Source: Methylophilaceae bacterium LSUCC0665
GTDB taxonomy: Bacteria > Pseudomonadota > Gammaproteobacteria > Burkholderiales > Methylophilaceae
DNA: 64,000 nucleotides
Assembly: GCA_024919215.1 (NCBI GenBank)
Contig: CP103437.1
Location: 1,054,001 to 1,118,000 of the forward strand
Direction: 5' to 3'
Below the pieces are notes generated by a model. The model saw only the letters and a list, made by a program, of their open reading frames with translations. It had not been told where the DNA came from and did no database searches. Both the position numbers and the translations under genes were made by a program. Positions 47,901 to 56,747 of this stretch are shown piece after piece (within the stretch, counting starts at the first letter, position 1; each line of letters begins with the position of its first letter).

Positions 47901-48200
47901 TAAGATCCAGGTAACTATCTTTTCAATATCTTTTTCTTTTAATTGGGGATGTGGAGGCATCGGTACATTACCCCAATTACCTTTTCCGCCATCTTTTATT
48001 TTTTTTACAAGCATGGATTTTGCTGTTTTATCTTGCTTATATTTTTTGGAAACATCTTGGTAAGACGGGCCTAAAACTTTAGTTTTTACAGAATGGCAAG
48101 CTAAACATCCGCTCTCCTGAGCTAGCTGCTTACCAATTTCATCAGCATGTAAAAAGGAGAAGGTAAGCATTAATGGAATAAGTAGGATTATTTTTTTCAT
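47892..48200 (-). CDS. Small periplasmic cytochrome c (c551/c552 type)
   Basis: A 102-residue monoheme cytochrome with a signal peptide (cleavage near LHA-D). The heme site is CLACH. The axial Met is in [10 protein letters not shown], a class I c551-type hallmark, followed by a C-terminal helix ([12 protein letters not shown]). It probably carries electrons to the oxidase encoded at 10.8-15.1 kb; the partner is inferred. It is a separate unit from the mutarotase gene behind it. Confidence 0.92.
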   Translation of the reverse strand: MKKIILLIPLMLTFSFLHADEIGKQLAQESGCLACHSVKTKVLGPSYQDVSKKYKQDKTAKSMLVKKIKDGGKGNWGNVPMPPHPQLKEKDIEKIVTWILSI

Positions 48201-48260
48201 TTAAACTTTGTCTAACTAATTAAGATTAAGTTCCAACGGGATTGATAAGTTTTATATGTT

Positions 48261-49139
48261 TTAATATTCTTGGACTGCAATTTCAGAGCCAATAGTATGA
48301 GATTTTCCTGGATATATGACAACATTATTTTCTAACGCATTAACTGCTTCAACACAAACCATTCTTCGCCATTCAGCATCAGTTCCCATGTCACCCATTT
48401 TTTTTGCCTTACTCTCCCCTGGTGTCCAGATTACTGTGGAATTGCTGTTTGATTTTTTAACGGTAATCACTCTATTAAATTTTTCATCCTCAATGAAGCA
48501 GTCGTTACTGTTATTCAAGTAAACTTTATCAAATTCAGAGCCACTAAAAGTAATGACTTCCCCTTCTATATCTTTTTTAAAATCATTTACCTTATCAGTT
48601 AGGACCGCACTTTCTAAACCTTTTATTTTAATATTTTCGATATCGGAGATATAAAAATAAGTATGAAAACCCTCGGAAATAACAAATGGAAAACTTGAGT
48701 TATTTGTTGTCGTTAGATTCATACTTAAACTTTCACCAATAATAATTATCAGCTCTAATGTAAAGTCATAAGATAATTGTTTTCTTACCTCTTGTGTAGG
48801 CATCATTTTTAATGCTAATTTTGTTGCACCATTTTTTAAATCTTCAGATTTAACAAGCTCCCAAGGAATGACTCTTGCAAAACCATGAATACAAAAACTG
48901 TTATCTGTAGGATGCTGACCAAACCATGGCCAAATAATAGGTACACCACCTCTGATTGACCTTCCTTTTTCAAAGCGGGCATTAGTTGAAAGCCATAAAA
49001 TATCTTCAGTTGCTGACTTAGGTCGCCACCAAGACACATGAGCTCCTTGCAAAGAGACAGTCGCCTCAGCAAGTGGATTGTCAATTTTAAGATATTGCAA
49101 TCCATTACTTTCTTCAATTTTTAAGTACTTTGATGTCAT
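48261..49139 (-). CDS. D-hexose-6-phosphate mutarotase (YeaD-like)
   Basis: A 292-residue aldose-1-epimerase-like protein that interconverts anomers of glucose 6-phosphate or related hexose phosphates. Markers are GAHVSWWRP, LWLSTNARFEKGRSIRGGVPIIWPWFGQHP, and IHGFARVIPWE with the catalytic His region. The end has WTPGESKAKKMGDMG and VCVEAVNAL. I start at the ATG at 49139, one base after the ilvD stop. An upstream in-frame ATG at 49190 lies inside ilvD and would add 17 residues unlike the family. Confidence 0.9.
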   Translation of the reverse strand: MTSKYLKIEESNGLQYLKIDNPLAEATVSLQGAHVSWWRPKSATEDILWLSTNARFEKGRSIRGGVPIIWPWFGQHPTDNSFCIHGFARVIPWELVKSEDLKNGATKLALKMMPTQEVRKQLSYDFTLELIIIIGESLSMNLTTTNNSSFPFVISEGFHTYFYISDIENIKIKGLESAVLTDKVNDFKKDIEGEVITFSGSEFDKVYLNNSNDCFIEDEKFNRVITVKKSNSNSTVIWTPGESKAKKMGDMGTDAEWRRMVCVEAVNALENNVVIYPGKSHTIGSEIAVQEY

Positions 49140-49140
49140 T

Positions 49141-50994
49141 TTATGATGATTTGATTTGATTAATATCGCGCACTGCACCCTTAGCTGCACTGGTTGTCAT
49201 TAGCGCATACGCTTCTAATGCTTGTGATATTTTTCTCTCTCTTGGTTGAGGTTTCCATGCTTGGGCACCTTTACTTTCCATACGATGTCTTCTTTTTTGA
49301 AGCTCATCATCCGATAAAGAAACATTGATACTCCTTTTAGGAATATCAATCACAATTTCATCCCCCTCTTCAACCAAACCAATTTCTCCACCTTCAGCAG
49401 CTTCAGGGGAGACATGCCCAATACTCAGACCCGATGTACCTCCAGAAAATCTTCCATCTGTCAAAAGAGCACATAATTTACCGAGACCTTTAGATTTAAG
49501 ATATGAAGTTGGATACAACATTTCTTGCATACCCGGCCCGCCCTTGGGACCCTCATAAGTAATAAGCACAATATCCCCCTCTTTAATTTGATCGCCAAGG
49601 ATTGCCTTAATCGATGCTTCTTGAGACTCAAAAAGCCTTACTCTGCCAGTAAATTTTAAAATATCTTCATCAACACCGGCAGTTTTAACAATACAGCCCT
49701 CCTTCGCAATATTTCCATATAAAACAGCTAATCCACCATCCTGGGAATAAGCATTTTTTATATTTCTAATACATCCGCCTTGACGATCATCATCCAATGT
49801 TGGCCACAATTTATTTTGTGAAAAGGCCTGAGTTGTTCTCACGCCACCGGGAGCTGCTCGAAAAAAATTTTTTATTTTTTCATCCTCTGTCGTCACTATG
49901 TCATATGTCTGAATGGCTTCTCCCATAGATTTTGAATGAACAGTTGGTACATCTCGATGAATGAGATCGCCTCTATTAAGCTCAGCTAAGATTCCAAAAA
50001 CTCCTCCGGCTCTATGAACATCTTCCATGTGATATTTTTGAGTTGCCGGAGATACCTTTGCAACACATGGTGTTTTTCTTGAAATCTGATCAATATCGCT
50101 CATCGTGAAATCCACTTCTGCTTCTTTTGCCGCTGCTAGAAGATGAAGAACAGTATTGGTCGAACCGCCCATTGCCACATCAAGTTTCATTGCATTCTCA
50201 AATGCTTTTTTTGAACCAATTGATCTAGGCAAAACAGAGCTATCATTCTCTTCGTAGTGCCTTTTAGTGATCTCAACAATTCTTTTGCCCGCCTCAAGGA
50301 ATAAAGTTTTTCTAGCTTCATGAGTTGCAAGCGTTGACCCGTTACCAGGCAAACTTAATCCAAGCGCTTCTGTTAAACAGTTCATTGAATTTGCTGTAAA
50401 CATTCCTGAACAGGAACCACATGTTGGGCAGGAAGATCTTTCCAAGCTTTCAAGTTGAGATTCAGAAACATTATTATCTCCAGAGGCAATCATCGGACTC
50501 ACCAAATCAACCTTAACTTCTTCAATACCCCACTTAACTTTTCCAGCTTCCATTGGGCCGCCTGATACAAAAATTGTTGGAATATTTATTCGCATCGCAG
50601 CCATTAGCATCCCTGGAGTTATTTTGTCACAATTTGAAATGCACACCATCGCATCTGCACAATGGGCATTGACCATATATTCAACTGAATCTGCTATCAG
50701 GTCTCTACTAGGCAGGCTGTACAGCATGCCATCATGTCCCATCGCAATACCATCATCAACCGCAATGGTATTAAATTCCTTGGCTACACCACCATTTTTT
50801 TCAATTTCACTGACAACCAGCTGACCTAGATCTTTTAAATGAACATGGCCTGGTACAAACTGAGTAAAAGAATTAACTACTGCAATGATAGGTTTTTCAA
50901 AATCGCCATCACCCATCCCCGTTGCTCTCCAAAGGGCCCTAGCTCCAGCCTGGTTTCTTCCATGTGTTGTAGTATGTGATCTATATTTTGGCAT
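49141..50994 (-). CDS. ilvD: Dihydroxyacid dehydratase
   Basis: A 617-residue Fe-S dehydratase of valine, isoleucine and leucine synthesis. Cluster cysteines lie in [12 protein letters not shown] and [32 protein letters not shown] and [13 protein letters not shown] are family signatures. A good AAGGA ribosome site lies 6 bases before the ATG. It is divergent from lgt and followed without gap by the mutarotase gene. Confidence 0.97.
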   Translation of the reverse strand: MPKYRSHTTTHGRNQAGARALWRATGMGDGDFEKPIIAVVNSFTQFVPGHVHLKDLGQLVVSEIEKNGGVAKEFNTIAVDDGIAMGHDGMLYSLPSRDLIADSVEYMVNAHCADAMVCISNCDKITPGMLMAAMRINIPTIFVSGGPMEAGKVKWGIEEVKVDLVSPMIASGDNNVSESQLESLERSSCPTCGSCSGMFTANSMNCLTEALGLSLPGNGSTLATHEARKTLFLEAGKRIVEITKRHYEENDSSVLPRSIGSKKAFENAMKLDVAMGGSTNTVLHLLAAAKEAEVDFTMSDIDQISRKTPCVAKVSPATQKYHMEDVHRAGGVFGILAELNRGDLIHRDVPTVHSKSMGEAIQTYDIVTTEDEKIKNFFRAAPGGVRTTQAFSQNKLWPTLDDDRQGGCIRNIKNAYSQDGGLAVLYGNIAKEGCIVKTAGVDEDILKFTGRVRLFESQEASIKAILGDQIKEGDIVLITYEGPKGGPGMQEMLYPTSYLKSKGLGKLCALLTDGRFSGGTSGLSIGHVSPEAAEGGEIGLVEEGDEIVIDIPKRSINVSLSDDELQKRRHRMESKGAQAWKPQPRERKISQALEAYALMTTSAAKGAVRDINQIKSS

Positions 50995-51013
50995 TATGCT
51001 TCCTTAAAAAAAC

Positions 51014-51021
51014 ATTATAAT
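51014..51021. promoter_or_regulatory. Palindromic divergent -10 between ilvD and lgt
   Basis: The 8-bp palindrome ATTATAAT gives TATAAT on both strands: plus 51016-51021, minus 51019-51014. On the plus strand a start 7 bases on is the A of the lgt ATG at 51028, so lgt would be leaderless. On the minus strand the leader would be about 13 nt and include the ilvD AAGGA site. Confidence 0.5.
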
Positions 51022-51027
51022 ATGACG

Positions 51028-51807
51028 ATGGTTAACTACCCAGAAATAAATCCTATTGCTGTGGATCTTGGAATAATTAAAGTCCACTGGTACGGATTAA
51101 TGTATTTCTTTGCTTTTATTTTATTTATCCAGCTTGGAAAATATAAAATCAAAAATCATCCAAACCCAAGCAATTTAAATGAGAAAATCCTTGACGATTT
51201 ATTCTTCTATGGCGCGCTGGGCGTCGTTTTAGGTGGACGTCTAGGATACGTTTTATTCTATCAACCAGTGTATTTTTTTTCAAACCCATTTGAGATTTTT
51301 GCAGTCTGGCAAGGTGGAATGTCTTTTCACGGAGGTTTATTGGGCGTAATTGGTGCATTAATCTTTATTGCAAATCGATATAAAAAAAAATGGTTAGAGT
51401 TAACTGATTTTGTAGCTCCCCTTGTTCCACTGGGTTTGGGTTTAGGAAGATTAGGTAACTTCATAAATCAAGAACTGTGGGGTCGCCCAACAGATATCGC
51501 ATGGGCAATGATCTTTCCCAACGTTGATAGCATTCCTAGACACCCCTCTCAGTTATATCAATTTTTCCTTGAAGGGATACTACTCTTCTTAATACTCTGG
51601 GCAATATCTAGCAAACAAAGAAAGATTGGCTATATTTCTGGATTATTTTTGATTTTTTATGGCTTCTTTAGGATTGTTGCTGAGTTCTTTAGAGAGCCTG
51701 ATTCTCATATTGGTTTACTTATAAATTTCTTCAGTTTTGGGCAAATACTTTGCATTCCAATGGTACTTGTCGGTATTTATCTCATTAAACCTAGCAACAA
51801 CGATTAA
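51028..51807 (+). CDS. lgt: Prolipoprotein diacylglyceryl transferase
   Basis: A 259-residue inner-membrane enzyme that attaches diacylglycerol to the lipobox Cys of prolipoproteins. Motifs are KVHWYGLMY, GGRLGYVLFYQP, QGGMSFHGGLLG (catalytic His) and LGRLGNFINQELWGRP, the Lgt signature. I start at the second ATG (51028), which agrees with the usual N-terminus (MVNYPEINP) and with a TATAAT ending 6 bases before it. The first ATG at 51022 would add two residues. It overlaps the converging YbdD-like gene. Confidence 0.95.
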   Translation: MVNYPEINPIAVDLGIIKVHWYGLMYFFAFILFIQLGKYKIKNHPNPSNLNEKILDDLFFYGALGVVLGGRLGYVLFYQPVYFFSNPFEIFAVWQGGMSFHGGLLGVIGALIFIANRYKKKWLELTDFVAPLVPLGLGLGRLGNFINQELWGRPTDIAWAMIFPNVDSIPRHPSQLYQFFLEGILLFLILWAISSKQRKIGYISGLFLIFYGFFRIVAEFFREPDSHIGLLINFFSFGQILCIPMVLVGIYLIKPSNND

Positions 51808-51970
51808 TCTTATTCCATTTTTTTTCAATTTGATGGAGATAAAATTCTTTTTGGGTCATTAGTTTACGGGGTGCGTGCCTGTTCTGAGCATCTTTGAGGT
51901 ATCTTTGGTAATGATTCTCCCCAGCCAATTCTTTCAAGAAGTAAAAAATATTCTTAAATAGTTTTTTCAC
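51791..51970 (-). CDS. YbdD/YjiX-like small partner of CstA
   Basis: A 59-residue protein of the DUF466 family. The pattern GENHYQRYLKDAQNRHA and the end KKWNKINRCC fit YbdD/YjiX, which pair with CstA-type pyruvate transporters. The start is GTG at 51970, chosen for its GGAG ribosome site 8 bases upstream; this lies inside the end of cstA (17-base overlap), so translation is coupled. A longer frame to 52015 adds residues unlike the family. It converges on lgt with a 17-base overlap. Confidence 0.8.
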   Translation of the reverse strand: MKKLFKNIFYFLKELAGENHYQRYLKDAQNRHAPRKLMTQKEFYLHQIEKKWNKINRCC

Positions 51971-53951
51971 TATGTTTTCTCCAAAAAATAAGCTTGAAAA
52001 CATCAAACACCACAATCCATAAGATGACCACTAATATGGAAACAATCACCACATTAAGATGAAGATTAAAAGATAATTGTTGCAATACATTAATATCAAT
52101 ATTTGAAGAATTACTCATGATTTGATTTTCTATATTTTTTGCTGCAGATAAAAACCCAACTCTTACATCGCTACTAAAAATCTTCTCAAAGGCTGCCGTA
52201 GTTGTGATCACTAACAACCATATGAGCGGAATCCCAGTAATTAAGGCATAAATTTTATTTCTATATTTTAGGATCATAGCAGTGACTACACATAATGCTA
52301 TCGCAGCCAGCATTTGATTTGCAATCCCAAATAAAGGCCATAAAATATTCACTCCGCCATTAGGATCAATCACACCGATATACAAAAAATAACCCCAGCA
52401 TAAAACAACAAATGAACTTGTTAAGATATTCGAAGTGACCGATGAATGGTTGCCAAGGGGTTTATAGTAGTTTCCTAAGATATCTTGTAGCATGAAGCGT
52501 CCAACCCGCGTTCCAGCATCTAAAGTGGTTAAAATAAAAACGGCTTCAAACATGATGGCAAAGTGATACCACATGGCTAACAAATGCTGACCAAAGGCCT
52601 CAGCAAAAATAGTTGCCATGCCAACAGCCAGAGATGGTGCTCCACCCGTTCTAGCAAATAAGGTGCTTTCCCCAACATCGTCAGCTAATTGTTGCATTTG
52701 CTCCAGGGTTACACTAAAGCCCCAACTGTTAATAGTTTCAATCGTTTCTGCTACCGTTGCACCTACAATTCCTGGAGGACTATTAATTGCAAAATAAACA
52801 CCAGGCTCTAAAACACAGGCTGCGACAATGGCCATAATGGCCACAAAACTCTCAAGCAACATACCACCATAACCTATCATGGGAATATATTTTTCATTTG
52901 TTATTAGTTTTGGTGTTGTGCCTGATGAAATTAGAGCATGAAAACCTGAAATCGCACCACAGGCAATCGTAATAAAAACAAACGGAAAGAGCGAACCACC
53001 AAAAATTGGCCCCGAACCATCAACAAACTGTGTAACGGCAGGCATATTTATTTCAGGTCTTATGATAACAATAGATATAGCAAGAAAAATAACTGTGCCT
53101 AATTTTACAAATGTCGACAAGTAATCTCTGGGTGCAAGAATAAGCCAAACAGGAAGTACAGCGGCACAAAAACCGTAGATAATAACTGCGTAGGCAAGGG
53201 TTAAACCATCATGATCAAAAAAGCCTCTGAGAGATTCAGATTGATCAATCTCTCCTCCATAGTAAACTGCGCATAAGAGAAGAAAAATTCCTATGCCTGT
53301 TGCTTCTAGGACTCGGCCTGGTCTAATGTTTTTTAAATAAAGTCCGATAAGAATCGCTATCGGGATGGTGGCAGCTACTGTAGATGTAGCCCATGGACTA
53401 TGCTTCATTGCGTTAACAACAACTAAACCAAGCACAGCAATAAGAATTATCATTATCACAAAGGTACCCAACTGAGATGCTATTCCAGCAAGTTTGCTTA
53501 ACTCATCCCGAGCCATTTGCCCCAGACTTTTTCCATTCTTTCTAATTGAGAAGAATAATACGGACATGTCCTGAACAGCCCCGCCGAGGACACCACCAAC
53601 CAAAATCCAAATTGTCCCAGGCAGATAACCAAATTGTGCAGCCAGGGTTGGGCCGACTAATGGGCCTGGACCGGCAATAGCAGCAAAATGGTGGCCAAAG
53701 ACAATCCACTTGTCAGTGGGGATGAAATCCTTGCCATCATTATTTCTAACTGAGGGAGTAATCTTACTAGAATCGATCACAAGAGCTTTCGCAGCGATCC
53801 ATGCAGCATAAAATCGATAAGCGATGAGATAAATACAAACAGCGGCAATAATAAACCAGATTGCATTGATCGACTCATCACGAGCCAGAGCAATAAAAGA
53901 GAAGGCAATAGCTCCGGCAATACTAATTAGAAACCAAATTATTTTTTTCAT
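51954..53951 (-). CDS. cstA: CstA-family carbon starvation protein/pyruvate transporter
   Basis: A 665-residue protein with about 16 membrane helices. Family blocks are FGHHFAAIAGPGPLVGPTLAAQ, GGAVQDMSVLFFS, SGFHALISSGTTPK and the C-terminal LDAGTRVGRFMLQD. CstA and BtsT in E. coli take up pyruvate, with YbdD or YjiX as partner. The pair here suggests pyruvate or a related small carboxylate is imported. It follows DUF429 directly: its ATG ends one base from that gene's stop. Confidence 0.92.
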   Translation of the reverse strand: MKKIIWFLISIAGAIAFSFIALARDESINAIWFIIAAVCIYLIAYRFYAAWIAAKALVIDSSKITPSVRNNDGKDFIPTDKWIVFGHHFAAIAGPGPLVGPTLAAQFGYLPGTIWILVGGVLGGAVQDMSVLFFSIRKNGKSLGQMARDELSKLAGIASQLGTFVIMIILIAVLGLVVVNAMKHSPWATSTVAATIPIAILIGLYLKNIRPGRVLEATGIGIFLLLCAVYYGGEIDQSESLRGFFDHDGLTLAYAVIIYGFCAAVLPVWLILAPRDYLSTFVKLGTVIFLAISIVIIRPEINMPAVTQFVDGSGPIFGGSLFPFVFITIACGAISGFHALISSGTTPKLITNEKYIPMIGYGGMLLESFVAIMAIVAACVLEPGVYFAINSPPGIVGATVAETIETINSWGFSVTLEQMQQLADDVGESTLFARTGGAPSLAVGMATIFAEAFGQHLLAMWYHFAIMFEAVFILTTLDAGTRVGRFMLQDILGNYYKPLGNHSSVTSNILTSSFVVLCWGYFLYIGVIDPNGGVNILWPLFGIANQMLAAIALCVVTAMILKYRNKIYALITGIPLIWLLVITTTAAFEKIFSSDVRVGFLSAAKNIENQIMSNSSNIDINVLQQLSFNLHLNVVIVSILVVILWIVVFDVFKLIFWRKHSEKTI

Positions 53952-54632
53952 TTAAAAACTAATAGACATTTTTTTTAAATCATCATCCACTATCATTTCT
54001 GAAGATTTATTATATAGCTTTAAACCTACATGCAAAGTCACAAATGCATCTAAAATATCATCATCCTTAACAAATTTTTTGGGATAGAGCGCTCTGTATC
54101 TATCAAAGCTAAAATTTTTAAATCTTTTATTTATCAATTTCACTCTTATTTCAAAACCTTCTTTATCTTTCTTCTTTTGGGACAAAACTTGATTGTTATT
54201 TAAATTCATAAAAGCTAACTCGGGGTGTGATTCAAAAATATTGATTTGAGGATGGTTCTTCAAAAAACTTTGGACCTCACGTATTTTAGGGAATAAATTA
54301 AAGCTTTGGACGCTTAGTTTTTTTCCAGTAAGTTTAAAGTTTTCTGATGAAGCTAAAGTATAATCATTTTTAACCAAAACATTCTTGGCTGGAGCACTAA
54401 AGATCGTAGATGCTCTCCTCCCCAGTAATTTTCTTGCTTTTTGATCAACAGAACGAGGTCCGTTCTGTAAAATCACGGGCATATCAATTGCAATTATTTT
54501 AGGCTCATCATATATTTGATTAATTTGCTCAAGACGGTCAATTAATCTTAATTCAACCTTGCTAGTTTTTAAATTTTTTGATGCAGACACCCAGCCCGCC
54601 GAACATCCATCAAGACCAATAATTGTAGGCAT
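53952..54632 (-). CDS. DUF429 predicted nuclease-fold protein
   Basis: A 226-residue protein of the DUF429 family, thought to adopt an RNase H-like fold. Conserved parts are IIGLDGCSAGWV, IAIDMPV and LLGRRASTIFSAP, with DDILDAFVT near the C-terminus giving acidic residues. Function is unproven. I start at the ATG at 54632; a longer frame to 54656 would overlap the coaBC start. The minus strand has TATTAT at 54645-54640, giving a leader of about 1 nt. Confidence 0.85.
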   Translation of the reverse strand: MPTIIGLDGCSAGWVSASKNLKTSKVELRLIDRLEQINQIYDEPKIIAIDMPVILQNGPRSVDQKARKLLGRRASTIFSAPAKNVLVKNDYTLASSENFKLTGKKLSVQSFNLFPKIREVQSFLKNHPQINIFESHPELAFMNLNNNQVLSQKKKDKEGFEIRVKLINKRFKNFSFDRYRALYPKKFVKDDDILDAFVTLHVGLKLYNKSSEMIVDDDLKKMSISF

Positions 54633-54635
54633 TTT

Positions 54636-54645
54636 TGTTATAATA
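54636..54645. promoter_or_regulatory. Overlapping divergent -10 elements between DUF429 and coaBC
   Basis: The 18-bp gap holds TGTTATAAT on the plus strand (extended -10; TATAAT 54639-54644) and TATTAT on the minus strand (54645-54640). Starts 7 bases on fall at the coaBC ATG itself and 1 base before the DUF429 ATG. Neither gene has room for a Shine-Dalgarno site. Confidence 0.55.
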
Positions 54646-54650
54646 TTTAG

Positions 54651-55841
54651 ATGCAAAAAACTATTATACTTGGTGTTTCCGGTGGTATTGCCGCATATAA
54701 ATCTGCTGAGCTGGCACGTCTGCTAGTTAAAAGTAATATCAATGTTCAAGTGGTAATGACTGATGCAGCTAAAAAGTTCATTACGCCCCTTACTTTTCAA
54801 GCAATAACAAACAACAAGGTTCTCACCAATGAGGATTTTTGGACCACTAATTCGAATGAAACGATGGAGCATATTCATGTTTCAAGGAATGCTGATCTTA
54901 TTCTTATTGCACCAGCAACAGCTAATTTTATTGCAAAAATAAATCAGGGTATCTGTGATGATCTTCTAACAAATATTTGTGCTGCAAGAAATTGTAACCT
55001 TGTTATTTGTCCTGCAATGAATACCTATATGTTCATGAACCCTCCAAACCTAAGAAATATAGAGCAATTGAAAAATGATGGAGTAGCTTTTATTGGTCCT
55101 GAAATAGGTAATCAAGCATGCGGGGAAACGGGCCTTGGGAGACTTACTGAACCACAAGATATATTAATAAATCTTAACCGGTTTTTATCAAACTCAAAAC
55201 TAAAAGATCTAAGAATTTTAATATCAGCGGGCGCAACCTCTGAAAATATCGATGATGCACGAACGATTACCAATCATAGCTCTGGGAAAATGGGTATTTC
55301 AATAGCCAACGAAGCTTTTGACCAAGGCGCACAAGTAACTCTAATTAAAGGTAAAACAGAAGTGTTGCCACATAAAGGAATTAAGATAGTTGAAGCAAAT
55401 AATCATAAGGAGATGGAACAAAGTGTGCTTAGTGAGGCATCAAGACATGATATTTTTATTAGTGTTGCCGCTGTTTCAGATTACAAAGCAGATCATGTTT
55501 TTCCAGGTAAAATCAAAAAAGATGAAAATGTCCTTAACTTAAAATTAGTTAAAACAAGTGATATCTTAAAGTCGACAAAAAAATTATTTCCAAATCTTTT
55601 TTGTGTAGGATTTGCGGCAGAAAGTAATAATTTAATTAACTATGCTAAACAAAAATTGGTTGAAAAAAACCTAGATATGATCATCGCCAATGAGCTCCAA
55701 AAAACTATGGGTGAAGATACAGCTGAAGTGATTATTCTGGACAAGAAACAAGAAAAAATTCTACCCAAAATGGAAAAAAAACTTTTAGCGAACAGCATTC
55801 TTGCTGAAATTTACGACAGGTTTAAAACCAATGAAAATTAA
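54651..55841 (+). CDS. coaBC: Phosphopantothenoylcysteine decarboxylase/synthetase CoaBC
   Basis: A 396-residue bifunctional enzyme of coenzyme A synthesis. The N-terminal flavin-dependent decarboxylase (CoaC, about 1-190) has [11 protein letters not shown], the catalytic His in [18 protein letters not shown] and the redox Cys in [11 protein letters not shown]. The C-terminal synthetase (CoaB) has [19 protein letters not shown] and FAAESN. The ATG lies exactly at the start predicted from an extended -10, so it may be translated from a leaderless mRNA. Dut overlaps its 3' end by 11 bases. Confidence 0.96.
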   Translation: MQKTIILGVSGGIAAYKSAELARLLVKSNINVQVVMTDAAKKFITPLTFQAITNNKVLTNEDFWTTNSNETMEHIHVSRNADLILIAPATANFIAKINQGICDDLLTNICAARNCNLVICPAMNTYMFMNPPNLRNIEQLKNDGVAFIGPEIGNQACGETGLGRLTEPQDILINLNRFLSNSKLKDLRILISAGATSENIDDARTITNHSSGKMGISIANEAFDQGAQVTLIKGKTEVLPHKGIKIVEANNHKEMEQSVLSEASRHDIFISVAAVSDYKADHVFPGKIKKDENVLNLKLVKTSDILKSTKKLFPNLFCVGFAAESNNLINYAKQKLVEKNLDMIIANELQKTMGEDTAEVIILDKKQEKILPKMEKKLLANSILAEIYDRFKTNEN

Positions 55842-56283
55842 TGTAGATATTAAAATTATCAATGAAATGATCAAAGACCATCTGCCAGATTATGGATCAA
55901 TAGGTTCTGCTGGATTAGATTTGAGGGCCTGCATCAATGAGGAAATAACAATTAAACCTGGAGAAACAGCTTTAATTCCAACCGGGTTTGCAATGTTCTT
56001 AAAAAATCCTGACTATGCTGCCTGTATTTTGCCGAGATCAGGCTTAGGCCACAAACATGGTATCGTTCTAGGTAATTTAGTAGGTTTGATTGATTCTGAT
56101 TATCAGGGTGAATTAATGGTGTCATGTTGGAATAGATCTAGTGAAAATTTCACCGTCAATCCTCTTGATCGCATCGCACAAATGATTATTGTTCCAGTCA
56201 TGCAGGCTAATTTAAATATAGTGAAAGATTTTGAGGCAACCGACAGAGGATCGGGAGGCTTTGGAAGCACTGGTAAGAACTAA
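55831..56283 (+). CDS. dut: dUTP diphosphatase
   Basis: A 150-residue trimeric dUTPase that hydrolyses dUTP to dUMP and keeps uracil out of DNA. All five motifs are visible: [35 protein letters not shown] and [14 protein letters not shown] start at the ATG at 55831, inside the end of coaBC, which gives the normal N-terminus. An in-frame ATG at 55801 would add 10 residues read from the coaBC gene. The coaBC-dut pair is common in proteobacteria. Confidence 0.96.
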   Translation: MKINVDIKIINEMIKDHLPDYGSIGSAGLDLRACINEEITIKPGETALIPTGFAMFLKNPDYAACILPRSGLGHKHGIVLGNLVGLIDSDYQGELMVSCWNRSSENFTVNPLDRIAQMIIVPVMQANLNIVKDFEATDRGSGGFGSTGKN

Positions 56284-56290
56284 AAAACAC

Positions 56291-56321
56291 TTGGTTTTAG
56301 GCCCATTTTATGGTTTAATAT
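56291..56321 (+). promoter_or_regulatory. Candidate promoter of rpmB-rpmG
   Basis: TTGGTT at 56291-56296 and TAATAT at 56316-56321 with a 19-base spacer, upstream of the rpmB ATG at 56354. The spacer is long and the hexamers imperfect, so this is a weak call. Confidence 0.3.
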
Positions 56322-56353
56322 CGATCTTTCAAAATTAAGTTAAGAGTTTTATT

Positions 56354-56590
56354 ATGGCAAAAGAATGTCAAGTTACAGGCAAGAAACCAGTAAGCGGAAA
56401 CAACGTTTCGCATGCAAATAACAGAACTAAGCGTCGTTTTATGCCAAACCTTCAAAATAAAAAGTTTTGGGTTGAAAGTGAAAATCGTTGGGTTTCTTTA
56501 AAAATAACTAATGCAGCATTAAGAACTATTGATAAGCTAGGTATTGATGCAGTGATAGCTAAAATGAAAGCTGAAGGTAAAAAGGTATGA
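56354..56590 (+). CDS. rpmB: Ribosomal protein L28 (bL28)
   Basis: A 78-residue large-subunit protein. The N-terminal [20 protein letters not shown] and KRRFMPNLQ blocks and the C-terminal [13 protein letters not shown] are standard for bL28. Its stop overlaps the rpmG start (ATGA), the usual rpmB-rpmG order. Confidence 0.97.
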   Translation: MAKECQVTGKKPVSGNNVSHANNRTKRRFMPNLQNKKFWVESENRWVSLKITNAALRTIDKLGIDAVIAKMKAEGKKV

Positions 56591-56742
56591 GAGAGAAAAT
56601 CAAATTAGAATCTACCGCTGGTACTGGTCACTTCTACACAACGACCAAAAACAAAAAAAATACGCCTGATAAAATGGAGATTAAGAAATTTGATCCAAAA
56701 GCTAGGAAACACGTCATTTACAAAGAAAATAAAATTAAATAA
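56587..56742 (+). CDS. rpmG: Ribosomal protein L33 (bL33)
   Basis: A 51-residue large-subunit protein, opening [20 protein letters not shown] and ending in a basic [11 protein letters not shown] tail. No cysteine is present, so this is the zinc-free C-minus form of bL33. It overlaps rpmB by 4 bases. The mscS-like gene converges 5 bases after the stop. Confidence 0.95.
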   Translation: MREKIKLESTAGTGHFYTTTKNKKNTPDKMEIKKFDPKARKHVIYKENKIK

Positions 56743-56747
56743 TACTT

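Noticed and set aside
50995-51027. Possible riboswitch or leader-peptide attenuator before ilvD.
   Set aside because: The divergent spacer is about 33 bases, too short for either; only a -10 and a ribosome site fit.
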